A DNA stretch of 64,000 nucleotides from Metridium senile (GCA_949775045.1 CATKSA010000062.1:1-64000), one strand, 5' to 3'. Positions 38,601 to 50,922 are shown, counted from the stretch's first letter. A program made the numbers and translations. The notes: generated by a model from the letters alone, not told the origin.

Positions 38601-40546
38601 AGGATTTTGTAGTTTTTTATAAATAAAATCTTGCGCATTGATCAGAATGTTCTAATATTCTCAGACATTACTCACAGGGTCTAGGCAAAAATTTTGTGCC
38701 GAAAACCCCGATCTTTTTGACACATTTTCAGATCACCCTATAGGGCATATTGTATTCTAGGTAGGATTTTGTAGTTTTTTCTAAATAAAATCTTGCGCAT
38801 TTATCAGAATGCTCTAATATTCTCAGACATTACTCACAGGGTCCAGGCGAAAATTTTGTTCCGAAAACCCCGATCTTTTTGACACATTTTCAGATCACCC
38901 TATAGGGCATATTGCATTCTGGGTAGGATTTTGTAGTTTTTTTCTTAATAAAATCTTGCGCATTGATCAGAATGCTCTAATATTCTCAGACATTACTCAC
39001 AGGGTCTAGACGAAAATTTTGTGCCGAAAACCCCGATCTTTTTGACACATTTTCAGATCACCCTATAGGGCATATTGCATTCTGGGTAGGATTTTGCAGT
39101 TTTTTCTATAAAAAATATTGCGCATTTATCAGAATGCTCTAATATTCTCAGACATTACTCACAGGGTCTAGGCAAAAATTTTGTTCCGAAAACCCCGATC
39201 TTTTTGACACATTTTCAGATCACCCTATAGGGCATATTGCATTCTGGGTAGAATTTTGTAGTTTTTTATAAATAAAATCTTGCGCATTGATCAGAATGTT
39301 CTAATATTCTCAGACATTACTCACAGGGTCTAGGCGAAAATTTTGTGCCGAAAACCCCGATCTTTTTGACACATTTTCAGATCACCCTATAGGGCATATT
39401 GTATTCTAGGTAGGATTTTGTAGTTTTTTCTAAATAAAATCTTGCGCATTTATCAGAATGCTCTAATATTCTCAGACATTACTCACAGGGTCCAGGCGAA
39501 AATTTTGTTCCGAAAACCCCGATCTTTTTGACACATTTTCAGATCACCCTATAGGGCATATTGCATTCTGGGTAGGATTTTGTAGTTTTTTTCTTAATAA
39601 AATCTTGCGCATTGATCAGAATGCTCTAATATTCTCAGACATTACTCACAGGGTCTAGACGAAAATTTTGTGCCGAAAACCCCGATCTTTTTGACACATT
39701 TTCAGATCACCCTATAGGGCATATTGCATTCTGGGTAGGATTTTGCAGTTTTTTCTATAAAAAATATTGCGCATTTATCAGAATGCTCTAATATTCTCAG
39801 ACATTACTCACAGGGTCTAGGCAAAAATTTTGTTCCGAAAACCCCGATCTTTTTGACACATTTTCAGATCACCCTATAGGGCATATTGCATTCTGGGTAG
39901 AATTTTGTAGTTTTTTATAAATAAAATCTTGCGCATTGATCAGAATGTTCTAATATTCTCAGACATTACTCACAGGGTCTAGGCGAAAATTTTGTGCCGA
40001 AAACCCCGATCTTTTTGACACATTTTCAGATCACCCTATAGGGCATATTGCATTCTGGGTAGGATTTTGTAGTTTTTTATAAATAAAATCTTGCGCATTG
40101 ATCAGAATGTTCTAATATTCTCAGACATTACTCACAGGGTCTAGGCGAAAATTTTGTGCCGAAAACCCCGATCTTTTTGACACATTTTCAGATCACCCTA
40201 TAGGGCATATTGTATTCTAGGTAGGATTTTGTAGTTTTTTCTAAATAAAATCTTGCGCATTTATCAGAATGCTCTAATATTCTCAGACATTACTCACAGG
40301 GTCCAGGCGAAAATTTTGTTCCGAAAACCCCGATCTTTTTGACACATTTTCAGATCACCCTATAGGGCATATTGCATTCTGGGTAGGATTTTGTAGTTTT
40401 TTTCTTAATAAAATCTTGCGCATTGATCAGAATGCTCTAATATTCTCAGACATTACTCACAGGGTCTAGACGAAAATTTTGTGCCGAAAACCCCGATCTT
40501 TTTGACACATTTTCAGATCACCCTATAGGGCATATTGCATTCTGGG
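35680..40546 (+). repeat. Four-monomer higher-order repeat domain, seven units
   Basis: Unit starts (M1, TTTTGCAG) are 35680, 36329, 36816, 37465, 38438, 39087 and 39736, and the next M1 is at 40547. Units are 4, 3, 4, 6, 4, 4 and 5 monomers, and the basic unit is 649 bp. The order is M1, M2, M3, M4. The 3-monomer unit lacks M3, its M2 carrying the GCATTCTGGG tail before M4. The 5-monomer unit has two M2 monomers. The 6-monomer unit has two M2 and an extra CTAAAAAAAATC/TAGACG monomer after M4. Units 36816 and 38438 look identical by eye. This is the most ordered part of the window. Confidence 0.93.
38438..39086 (+). repeat. Representative M1-M2-M3-M4 higher-order unit (649 bp)
   Basis: M1 (38438) has TTTTGCAG, CTATAAAAAATATTGCGC, TAGGCAAAAATT and TTTGTTCCG. 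M2 (38600) has TTTTTTATAAATAAA, CATTGATCAG, AATGTTC and the GTATTCTAGG tail. M3 (38762) has CATTTATCAG, GGGTCCAGGCG and TTTGTTCCG. M4 (38924) has T7-CTTAATAAAATC, CATTGATCAG and TAGACGAAAA. Each class is separated from the others by several linked differences, while copies of one class in different units differ very little. This is the usual definition of a higher-order repeat. Confidence 0.93.
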
Positions 40547-42167
40547 TAGGATTTTGCAGTTTTTTCTATAAAAAATATTGCGCATTTATCAGAATGCTCT
40601 AATATTCTCAGACATTACTCACAGGGTCTAGGCAAAAATTTTGTTCCGAAAATCCCGATCTTTTTGAAACATTTTCAGATCACCCTATAGGGCATATTGC
40701 ATTCTGGGTAGGATTTAGTAGTTTTTTCTAAATAAAATCTTGCACATTGATCAGAATGCTCTAATATTCTCAGACATTACTCACAGGGTCTAGGCGAAAA
40801 TTGTGTGCCGAAAACCCCGATCTTTTTGACACATTTTCAGATCACCCTATAGGGCATATTGCATTCTGGGTAGGATTTTGTAGTTTTTTCTAAATAAAAT
40901 CTCGCGCATTGATCAGAATGCTCTAATATTCTCAGACATTACTCACAGGGTCTAGGCGAAAATTTTGTGCCGAAAACCCCGATCTTTTTGACACATTTTC
41001 AGATCACCCTATAGGGCATATTGCATTCTGGGTAGGATTTTGTAGTTTTGTCTAAATACAATCTCGCGCATTGATCAGAATGCTCTAATATTCTCAGACA
41101 TTACTCACAGGGTCTAGGCGAAAATTTTGTGCCGAAAACCCCGATCTTTTTGACACATTTTCAGATCACCCTATAGGGCATATTGCATTCTGGGTAGGAT
41201 TTTGTAGTTTTTTCTAAATAAAATCTTGCACATTGATCAGAATGCTCTAATATTCTCAGACATTACTCACAGGGTCTAGGCGAAAATTGTGTGCCGAAAA
41301 CCCCGATCTTTTTGACACATTTTCAGATCACCCTATAGGGCATATTGCATTCTGGGTAGGATTTTGTAGTTTTTTCTAAATAAAATCTTGCGCATTGATT
41401 AGAATGCTCTAATATTCTCAGACATTACTCACAGAGTCTAGGCAAAAATTTTGTGCCGAAAACCCCGATCTTTTTGACAAATTTTCAGATCACCCTATAG
41501 GGCATATTGCATTCTGGGTAGGATTTAGTAGTTTTTTCTAAATAAAATCTTGCGCATTGATCAGAATGTTCTAATATTCTCAGACATTACTCACAGGGTC
41601 TAGGCGAAAATTTTGTGCCGAAAACCCCGATCTTTTTGACACATTTTCAGATCACCCTATACGGCATATGGCATTGTGGGTAGGATTTTGTAGTTTTTTC
41701 TAAAAAAAATCTTGCGCATTGATCAGAATGCTCTAATATTCTCAGACATTACTCACAGGGTCTAGGCGAAAATTTTGTGCCGAAAACCCCGATCTTTTTG
41801 ACACATTTTCAGATCACCCTATAGGGCATATTGTATTCTAGGTAGGATTTTGTAGTTTTTTCTAAATAAAATCTTGCGCATTTATCAGAATGCTCTAATA
41901 TTCTCAGACATTACTCACAGGGTCCAGGCGAAAATTTTGTTCCGAAAACCCCGATCTTTTTGACACATTTTCAGATCACCCTATAGGGCATATTGCATTC
42001 TGGGTAGGATTTTGTAGTTTTTTTCTTAATAAAATCTTGCGCATTGATCAGAATGCTCTAATATTCTCAGACATTACTCACAGGGTCTAGACGAAAATTT
42101 TGTGCCGAAAACCCCGATCTTTTTGACACATTTTCAGATCACCCTATAGGGCATATTGCATTCTGGG
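40547..42167 (+). repeat. Ten-monomer interval between HOR blocks
   Basis: Opens with an M1 carrying AAATCCCG and TTTTTGAAACA, followed by TAGTAG/GTGTGCC (40709), CTCGCGC (40871) and AATACAATCTCG with TAGTTTTGTCTAAAT (41033). A CTTGCACATT monomer (41195) and the CATTGATTAG/GACAAATTT pair (41357, 41519) follow. Then come CTAAAAAAAATC with a GTATTCTAGG tail (41681), M3 (41843) and M4 (42005). The next M1 at 42168 also has TTTTTGAAACA and is also followed by TAGTAG/GTGTGCC, a 1621-bp spacing. CTATACGGC near 41658 is private. Confidence 0.82.
41357..41680 (+). repeat. Two-monomer block, copy 3 (CATTGATTAG with GACAAATTT)
   Basis: Third copy of the pair at 31140 and 33735. It lies 7622 bp (47 monomers) from the second, with the ordered M1-M4 domain in between. 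It shares the ATGGCATTGTGGG tail with the second copy. Confidence 0.88.
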
Positions 42168-42815
42168 TAGGATTTTGCAGTTTTTTCTATAAAAAATATT
42201 GCGCATTTATCAGAATGCTCTAATATTCTCAGACATTACTCACAGGGTCTAGGCAAAAATTTTGTTCCGAAAACCCCGATCTTTTTGAAACATTTTCAGA
42301 TCACCCTATAGGGCATATTGCATTCTGGGTAGGATTTAGTAGTTTTTTCTAAATAAAATCTTGCACATTGATCAGAATGCTCTAATATTCTCAGACATTA
42401 CTCACAGGGTCTAGGCGAAAATTGTGTGCCGAAAACCCCGATCTTTTTGACACATTTTCAGATCACCCTATAGGGCATATTGCATTCTGGGTAGGATTTT
42501 GTAGTTTTTTCTAAATAAAATCTTGCGCATTTATCAGAATGCTCTAATATTCTCAGACATTACTCACAGGGTCTAGGCGAAAATTTTGTGCCGAAAACCC
42601 CGATCTTTTTGACACATTTTCAGATCACCCTATAGGGCATATTGCATTCTGAGTAGGATTTTGTAGTTTTTTCTAAATACAATCTCGCGCATTGATCAGA
42701 ATGCTCTAATATTCTCAGACATTACTCACAGGGTCTAGGCGAAAATTTTGTGCCGAAAACCCCGATCTTTTTGACACATTTTCAGATCACCCTATAGGGC
42801 ATATTGCATTGTGGG

Positions 42816-43139
42816 TAGGATTTAGTAGTTTTTTCTAAATAAAATCTTGCACATTGATCAGAATGCTCTAATATTCTCAGACATTACTCACAGGGTCTAG
42901 GCGAAAATTGTGTGCCGAAAACCCCGATCTTTTTGACAAATTTTCAGATCACCCTATAGGGCATATTGCATTCTGGGTAGGATTTAGTAGTTTTTTCTAA
43001 ATAAAATCTTGCGCATTGATCAGAATGTTCTAATATTCTCAGACATTACTCACAGGGTCTAGGCGAAAATTTTGTGCCGAAAACCCCGATCTTTTTGACA
43101 CATTTTCAGATCACCCTATAGGGCATATTGCATTGTGGG
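42816..43139 (+). repeat. Two-monomer tandem duplication, first copy (324 bp)
   Basis: TAGTAG with CTTGCACATT, GTGTGCC and GACAAATTTTC, then TAGTAG with CTTGCGCATTGATC and AATGTTC ending GCATTGTGGG. Both monomers repeat directly at 43140. Confidence 0.9.
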
Positions 43140-43463
43140 TAGGATTTAGTAGTTTTTTCTAAATAAAATCTTGCACATTGATCAGAATGCTCTAATATTC
43201 TCAGACATTACTCACAGGGTCTAGGCGAAAATTGTGTGCCGAAAACCCCGATCTTTTTGACAAATTTTCAGATCACCCTATAGGGCATATTGCATTCTGG
43301 GTAGGATTTAGTAGTTTTTTCTAAATAAAATCTTGCGCATTGATCAGAATGTTCTAATATTCTCAGACATTACTCACAGGGTCTAGGCGAAAATTTTGTG
43401 CCGAAAACCCCGATCTTTTTGACACATTTTCAGATCACCCTATAGGGCATATGGCATTGTGGG
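43140..43463 (+). repeat. Two-monomer tandem duplication, second copy (324 bp)
   Basis: Direct copy of 42816-43139, aligned at 324 bp through the GACAAATTT marker (42935 and 43259). The second monomer ends ATATGGCATTGTGGG here instead of ATATTGCATTGTGGG. The corresponding place at 33.6 kb has the GTGTGCC and GACAAATTT markers in two different monomers, so the first monomer here is probably a fusion. Confidence 0.85.
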
Positions 43464-45408
43464 TAGGATTTTGTAGTTTTTTCTAAAAAAAATCTTGCGC
43501 ATTGATCAGAATGCTCTAATATTCTCAGACATTACTCACAGGGTCTAGACGAAAATTTTGTGCCGAAAACCCCGATCTTTTTGACACATTTTCAGATCAC
43601 CCTATAGGGCATATTGCATTCTGGGTAGGATTTTGCAGTTTTTTCTATAAAAAATATTGCGCATTTATCAGAATGCTCTAATATTCTCAGACATTACTCA
43701 CAGGGTCTAGGCAAAAATTTTGTTCCGAAAACCCCGATCTTTTTGACACATTTTCAGATCACCCTATAGGGCATATTGCATTCTGGGTAGGATTTTGTAG
43801 TTTTTTCTAAATAAAATCTTGCGCATTGATCAGAATGTTCTAATATTCTCAGACATTACTCACAGGGTCTAGGCGAAAATTTTGTGCCGAAAACCCCGAT
43901 CTTTTTGACACATTTTCAGATCACCCTATAGGGCATATTGTATTCTAGGTAGGATTTTGTAGTTTTTTCTAAATAAAATCTTGCGCATTTATCAGAATGC
44001 TCTAATATTCTCAGACATTACTCACAGGGTCTAGGCGAAAATTTTGTGCCGAAAACCCCGATCTTTTTGACACATTTTCAGATCACCCTATAGGGCATAT
44101 TGCATTGTGGGTAGGATTTTGTAGTTTTTTTTAAATAAAATCTTGCGCATTTATCAGATAGCTCTAATATTCTCAGACATTACTCACAGGGTCTAGGCGA
44201 AAATTTTGTGCCGAAAACCCCGATCTTTTTGACACATTTTCAGATCACCCTATAGGGCATATTGCATTGTGAGTAGGATTTTGTAGTTTTTTCTAAATAA
44301 AATCTTGCACATTGATCAGAATGCTCTAATATTCTCAGACATTACTCACAGGGTCTAGGCAAAAATTTTGTGCCGAAAACCCCGATCTTTTTGACACATT
44401 TTCAGATCACCCTATAGGGCATATTGTATTCTGGGTAGGATTTTGTAGTTTTTTCTAAATAAAATCTTGCGCATTTATCAGAATGCTCTAATATTCTCAG
44501 ACATTACTCACAGGGTCTAGGCGAAAATTTTGTGCCGAAAACCCCGATCTTTTTGACACATTTTCAGATCACCCTATAGGGCATATTGCATTCTGGGTAG
44601 GATTTTGTAGTTTTTTCTAAATAAAATCTTGCGCATTTATCAGAATGTTCTAATATTCTCAGACATTACTCACAGGGTCTAGGCGAAAATTTTGTGCCGA
44701 AAATCCCGATCTTTTTGACACATTTTCAGATCACCCTATAGGGCATATTGCATTCTGTGTAGGATTTTGTAGTTTTTTCTATAAAAAATCTTGCGCATTG
44801 ATCAGAATGCTCTAATATTCTCAGACATTACTCACAGGGTCTAGGCGAAAATTTTGTACCGAAAACCCCGATCTTTTTGACACATTTTCAGATCACCCTA
44901 TAGGGCATATTGCATTCTGGGTAGGATTTAGTAGTTTTTTCTAAATAAAATCTTGCACATTGATCAGAATGCTCTAATATTCTCAGACATTACTCACAGG
45001 GTCTAGGCGAAAATTGTGTGCCGAAAACCGCGATCTTTTTGACACATTTTCAGATCACCCTATAGGGCATATTGCATTGTGGGTAGGATTTTATAGTTTT
45101 TTTCTAAATAAAATCTCGCGCATTGATCAGAATGCTCTAATATTCTCAGACATTACTCACAGGGTCTAGGCGAAAATTTTGTTCCGAAAACCCCGATCTT
45201 TTTGACACATTTTCAGATCACCCTATAGGGCATATTGCATTCTGGGTAGGATTTTGTAGTTTTTTCTAAAAAAAATCTTGCGCATTGATCAGAATGCTCT
45301 AATATTCTCAGACATTACTCACAGGGTCTAGACGAAAATTTTGTGCCGAAAACCCCGATCTTTTTGACACATTTTCAGATCACCCTATAGGGCATATTGC
45401 ATTCTGGG

Positions 45409-47192
45409 TAGGATTTTGCAGTTTTTTCTATAAAAAATATTGCGCATTTATCAGAATGCTCTAATATTCTCAGACATTACTCACAGGGTCTAGGCAAAAA
45501 TTTTGTTCCGAAAACCCCGATCTTTTTGACACATTTTCAGATCACCCTATAGGGCATATTGCATTCTGGGTAGGATTTTGTAGTTTTTTATAAATAAAAT
45601 CTTGCGCATTGATCAGAATGTTCTAATATTCTCAGACATTACTCACAGGGTCTAGGCCAAAATTTTGTGCCGAAAACCCCGATCTTTTTGACACATTTTC
45701 AGATCACCCTATAGGGCATATTGTATTCTAGGTAGGATTTTGTAGTTTTTTCTAAATAAAATCTTGCGCATTTATCAGAATGCTCTAATATTCTCAGACA
45801 TTACTCACAGGGTCTAGGCGAAAATTTTGTGCCGAAAACCCCGATCTTTTTGACACATTTTCAGATCACCCTATAGGGCATATTGCATTCTGGGTAGGAT
45901 TTTGTAGTTTTTTTCTTAATAAAATCTTGCGCATTGATCAGAATGCTCTAATATTCTCAGACATTACTCACAGGGTCTAGACGAAAATTTTGTGCCGAAA
46001 ACCCCGATCTTTTTGACACATTTTCAGATCACCCTATAGGGCATATTGCATTCTGGGTAGGATTTTGCAGTTTTTTCTATAAAAAATATTGCGCATTTAT
46101 CAGAATGCTCTAATATTCTCAGACATTACTCACAGGGTCTAGGCAAAAATTTTGTTCCGAAAACCCCGATCTTTTTGACACATTTTCAGATCACCCTATA
46201 GGGCATATTGCATTCTGGGTAGAATTTTGTAGTTTTTTATAAATAAAATCTTGCGCATTGATCAGAATGTTCTAATATTCTCAGACATTACTCACAGGGT
46301 CTAGGCGAAAATTTTGTGCCGAAAACCCCGATCTTTTTGACACATTTTCAGATCACCCTATAGGGCATATTGCATTCTGGGTAGGATTTTGTAGTTTTTT
46401 ATAAATAAAATCTTGCGCATTGATCAGAATGTTCTAATATTCTCAGACATTACTCACAGGGTCTAGGCCAAAATTTTGTGCCGAAAACCCCGATCTTTTT
46501 GACACATTTTCAGATCACCCTATAGGGCATATTGTATTCTAGGTAGGATTTTGTAGTTTTTTCTAAATAAAATCTTGCGCATTTATCAGAATGCTCTAAT
46601 ATTCTCAGACATTACTCACAGGGTCCAGGCGAAAATTTTGTTCCGAAAACCCCGATCTTTTTGACACATTTTCAGATCACCCTATAGGGCATATTGCATT
46701 CTGGGTAGGATTTTGTAGTTTTTTTCTTAATAAAATCTTGCGCATTGATCAGAATGCTCTAATATTCTCAGACATTACTCACAGGGTCTAGACGAAAATT
46801 TTGTGCCGAAAACCCCGATCTTTTTGACACATTTTCAGATCACCCTATAGGGCATATTGCATTCTGGGTAGGATTTTGCAGTTTTTTCTATAAAAAATAT
46901 TGCGCATTTATCAGAATGCTCTAATATTCTCAGACATTACTCACAGGGTCTAGGCAAAAATTTTGTTCCGAAAACCCCGATCTTTTTGAAACATTTTCAG
47001 ATCACCCTATAGGGCATATTGCATTCTGGGTAGGATTTTGTAGTTTTTTATAAATAAAATCTTGCGCATTGATCAGAATGTTCTAATATTCTCAGACATT
47101 ACTCACAGGGTCTAGGCGAAAATTTTGTGCCGAAAACCCCGATCTTTTTGACACATTTTCAGATCACCCTATAGGGCATATTGTATTCTAGG
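45409..47192 (+). repeat. Return of the M1-M4 higher-order repeat
   Basis: M1 at 45409, 46058 and 46869 (4 and 5 monomers apart). The first unit has an M3 that reads TAGGCG and TTTGTGCC in place of the M3 markers. The second is the M1, M2, M2, M3, M4 form, as at 39736. M2 copies here carry TAGGCCAAAA. The third breaks off after M1 and M2. The unit at 45409 lies 9729 bp (60 monomers) from that at 35680. Confidence 0.88.
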
Positions 47193-48327
47193 TAGGATTT
47201 TGTAGTTTTTTCTAAATAAAATCTTCCGCATTTATCAGAATGCTCTAATATTCTCAGACATTACTCACAGGGTCCAGGCGAAAATTTTGTGCCGAAAACC
47301 CCGATCTTTTTGACACATTTTCAGATCACCCTATAGGGCATATTGCATTCTGGGTAGGATTTTGTAGTTTTTTCTAAATAAAATCTTGCGCATTTATCAG
47401 AATGTTCTAATATTCTCAGACATTACTCACAGGGTCTAGGCGAAAATTTTGTGCCGAAAACCCCGATCTTTTTCACACATTTTCAGATCACCCTATAGGG
47501 CATATTGCATTCTGGGTAGGATTTTGTAGTTTTTTCTATAAAAAATCTTGCGCATTTATCAGAATGCTCTAATATTCTCAGACATTACTCACAGGGTCTA
47601 GGTGAAAATTTTGTGCCGAAAACCCCGATCTTTTTGACACATTTTCAGATCACCCTATAGGGCATATTGCATTCTGGGTAGGATTTTGTAGTTTTTTTCT
47701 AAATACAATCTCGCGCATTGATCAGAATGCTCTAATATTCTCAGACATTACTCACAGGGTCTAGGCGAAAATTTTGTGCCGAAAACCCCGATCTTTTTGA
47801 CACATTTTCAGATCACCCTATAGGGCATATTGCATTCTGGGTAGGATTTTGTAGTTTTTTCTAAATAAAATCTTGCACATTGATCAGAATGCTCTAATAT
47901 TCTCAGACATTACTCACAGGGTCTAGGCGAAAATTTTGTGCCGAAAACCCCGATCTTTTTGACACATTTTCAGATCACCCTATAGGGCATATTGCATTGT
48001 GGGTAGGATTTTATAGTTTTTTTCTAAAAAAAATCTCGCGCATTGATCAGAATGCTCTAATATTCTCAGACATTACTCACAGGGTCTAGACGAAAATTTT
48101 GTGCCGAAAACCCCGATCTTTTTGACACATTTTCAGATCACCCTATAGGGCATATTGCATTCTGGGTAGGATTTTGCAGTTTTTTCTATAAAAAATATGC
48201 ACATTGATCAGAATGCTCTAATATTCTCAGACATTACTCACAGGGTCTAGGCGAAAATTTTGTGCCGAAAACCCCGATCTTTTTGACACATTTTCAGATC
48301 ACCCTATAGGGCATATTGCATTGTGGG
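47193..48327 (+). repeat. HOR edge with two hybrid monomers in succession
   Basis: After an M3-like monomer with CTTCCGCATT (47193) come AATGTTC with TTTCACACA (47355), CTATAAAAAATC with TAGGTGAAAA (47517), T7-AATACAATCTCG (47679) and CTTGCACATT (47842). The monomer at 48004 begins like the TTTTATAG/T7 class but has CTAAAAAAAATC and TAGACG of the class that normally follows it. The next (48167) begins as M1 (TTTTGCAG, CTATAAAAAATAT) and continues as TGCACATTGATC, losing one base at the join (161 bp). The M1-M4 domain ends here. Confidence 0.82.
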
Positions 48328-50922
48328 TAGGATTTTGTAGTTTTTTCTAAATAAAATCTTGCGCATTGATCAGAATGCTCTAATATTCTCAGACATTACT
48401 CACAGGGTCTAGGCCAAAATTTTGTGCCGAAAACCCCGATCATTTTGACACATTTTCAGATCACCCTATAGGGCATATTGTATTCTGGGTAGGATTTTGT
48501 AGTTTTTTCTAAATAAAATCTTGCGCATTTATCAGAATGCTCTAATATTCTCAGACATTACTCACAGGGTCTAGGCGAAAATTTTGTGCCGAAAACCCCG
48601 ATCTTTTTGACACATTTTCAGATCACCCTATAGGGCATATTGCATTGTGGGTAGGATTTTGTAGTTTTTTTCTAAATAAAATCTCGCGCATTGATCAGAA
48701 TGCTCTAATATTCTCAGACATTACTCACAGGGTCTAGGCGAAAATTTTGTGCCGAAAACCCCGATCATTTTGACACATTTTCAGATCACCCTATAGGGCA
48801 TATTGTATTCTGGGTAGGATTTTGTAGTTTTTTCTAAATAAAATCTTGCGCATTTATCAGAATGCTCTAATATTCTCAGACATTACTCACAGGGTCTAGG
48901 CGAAAATTTTGTGCCGAAAACCCCGATCTTTTTGACACATTTTCAGATCACCCTATAGGGCATATTGCATTGTGGGTAGGATTTTGTAGTTTTTTTCTAA
49001 ATAAAATCTCGCGCATTGATCAGAATGCTCTAATATTCTCAGACATTACTCACAGGGTCTAGGCGAAAATTTTGTGCCGAAAACCCCGATCTTTTTGACA
49101 CATTTTCAGATCACCCTATAGGGCATATTGCATTGTGGGTAGGATTTTGTAGTTTTTTCTAAATAAAATCTTGCGCATTTATCAGAATGCTCTAATATTC
49201 TCAGACATTACTCACAGGGTCTAGACGAAAATTTTGTGCCGAAAACCCCGATCTTTTTGACACATTTTCAGATCACCCTATAGGGCATATTGCATTCTGG
49301 GTAGGATTTTGTAGTTTTTTCTAAATAAAATCTCGCGCATTGATCAGAATGCTCTAATATTCTCAGACATTACTCACAGGGTCTAGGCGAAAATTTTGTG
49401 CCGAAAACCCCGATCTTTTTGACACATTTTCAGATCACCCTATAGGGCATATTGCATTGTGGGTAGGATTTTGTAGTTTTTTCTAAATAAAATCTCGCGC
49501 ATTGATCAGAATGCTCTAATATTCTCAGACATTACTCACAGGGTCTAGGCGAAAATTTTGTGCCGAAAACCCCGATCTTTTTGACACATTTTCAGATCAC
49601 CCTATAGGGCATATTGCATTGTGGGTAGGAATTTGTAGTTTTTTCTAAATAAAATCTTGCGCATTTATCAGAATGCTCTAATATTCTCAGACCTTACTCA
49701 CAGGGTCTAGGCGAAAATTTTGTGCCGAAAACCCCGATCTTTTTGACACATTTTCAGATCACCCTATAGGGCATATTGCATTGTGGGTAGGATTTTGTAG
49801 TTTTTTCTAAATAAAATCTTGTGCATTTATCAGAATGCTCTAATATTCTCAGACATTACTCACAGGGTCTAGGCGAAAATTTTGTTCCGAAAACCCCGAT
49901 CTTTTTGACACATTTTCAGATCACCCTATAGGGCATATTGCATTGTGGGTAGGATTTTGTAGTTTTTTCTAAATAAAATCTCGCGCATTGATCAGAATGC
50001 TCTAATATTCTCAGACATTACTCACAGGGTCTAGGCGAAAATTTTGTGCCGAAAACCCCGATCTTTTTGACACATTTTCAGATCACCCTATAGGGCATAT
50101 TGCATTGTGGGTAGGATTTTGTAGTTTTTTCTAAATAAAATCTTGCGCATTTATCAGAATGCTCTAATATTCTCAGACATTACTCACAGGGTCTAGGCGA
50201 AAATTTTGTGCCGAAAACCCCGATCTTTTTGACACATTTTCAGATCACCCTATAGGGCATATTGCATTGTGGGTAGGATTTTGTAGTTTTTTTCTAAATA
50301 AAATCTCGCGCATTGATCAGAATGCTCTAATATTCTCAGACATTACTCACAGGGTCTAGGCGAAAATTTTGTGCCGAAAACCCCGATCTTTTTGACACAT
50401 TTTCAGATCACCCTATAGGGCATATTGCATTCTGGGTAGGATTTTGTAGTTTTTTCTAAATAAAATCTTGCGCATTTATCAGAATGCTCTAATATTCTCA
50501 GACATTACTAACAGGGTCTAGACGAAAATTTTGTGCCGAAAACCCCGATCTTTTTGACACATTTTCAGATCACCCTATAGGGCATATTGCATTCTGGGTA
50601 GGATTTTGTAGTTTTTTCTAAATAAAATCTCGCGCATTGATCAGAATGCTCTAATATTCTCAGACATTACTCACAGGGTCTAGGCGAAAATTTTGTGCCG
50701 AAAACCCCGATCTTTTTGACACATTTTCAAATCACCCTATAGGGCATATTGCATTGTGGGTAGGATTTTGTAGTTTTTTCTAAATAAAATCTCGCGCATT
50801 GATCAGAATGCTCTAATATTCTCAGACATTACTCACAGGGTCTAGGCGAAAATTTTGTGCCGAAAACCCCGATCTTTTTGACACATTTTCAGATCACCCT
50901 ATAGGGCATATTGCATTGTGGG
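48328..50922 (+). repeat. Start of the right-hand domain; two-monomer alternation
   Basis: CATTTATCAG monomers and T7-CTCGCGC monomers alternate at 48490, 48652, 48815 and 48977, a 325-bp period. GATCATTTTGAC, a marker of the right-hand domain, first appears at 48438 and 48762. The first TAGGAATTTG monomer is at 49626, with a private ACCTTACTC near 49692. TAGACG monomers followed by CTCGCGC monomers with TTTCAAATC (50437, 50599) set the order used in the next block. Confidence 0.78.

Larger units (their letters stand above)
42168..45408 (+). repeat. Interval repeating the order seen at 33.2-35.7 kb
   Basis: After M1 (42168), a TAGTAG/GTGTGCC monomer and a CATTTATCAG monomer, a CTGAGTAGG junction at 42651 matches the one at 33408 (9243 bp, 57 monomers). 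CTAAAAAAAATC then M1 (43626) matches 34221 (58 monomers). AAATCCCG, CTGTGTAGG, CTATAAAAAATC, TTTGTACCG, AAACCGCG and TTTTATAG follow in the order seen at 34.7-35.5 kb. The monomer at 44760 joins CTATAAAAAATC to TTTGTACCG, which lie in two separate monomers at 34869 and 35031. Private changes are TCAGATAGCTC near 44155 and GTGAGTAGG near 44269. Confidence 0.82.

Noticed and set aside
35680..40546. HOR as a pure assembly artefact
   Set aside because: Units vary by whole monomers and carry private changes (TAGAATTTTG in some M2 copies, GGCAAAA in others), which simple assembly looping would not produce. An artefact in exact copy number remains possible and would need reads to exclude.
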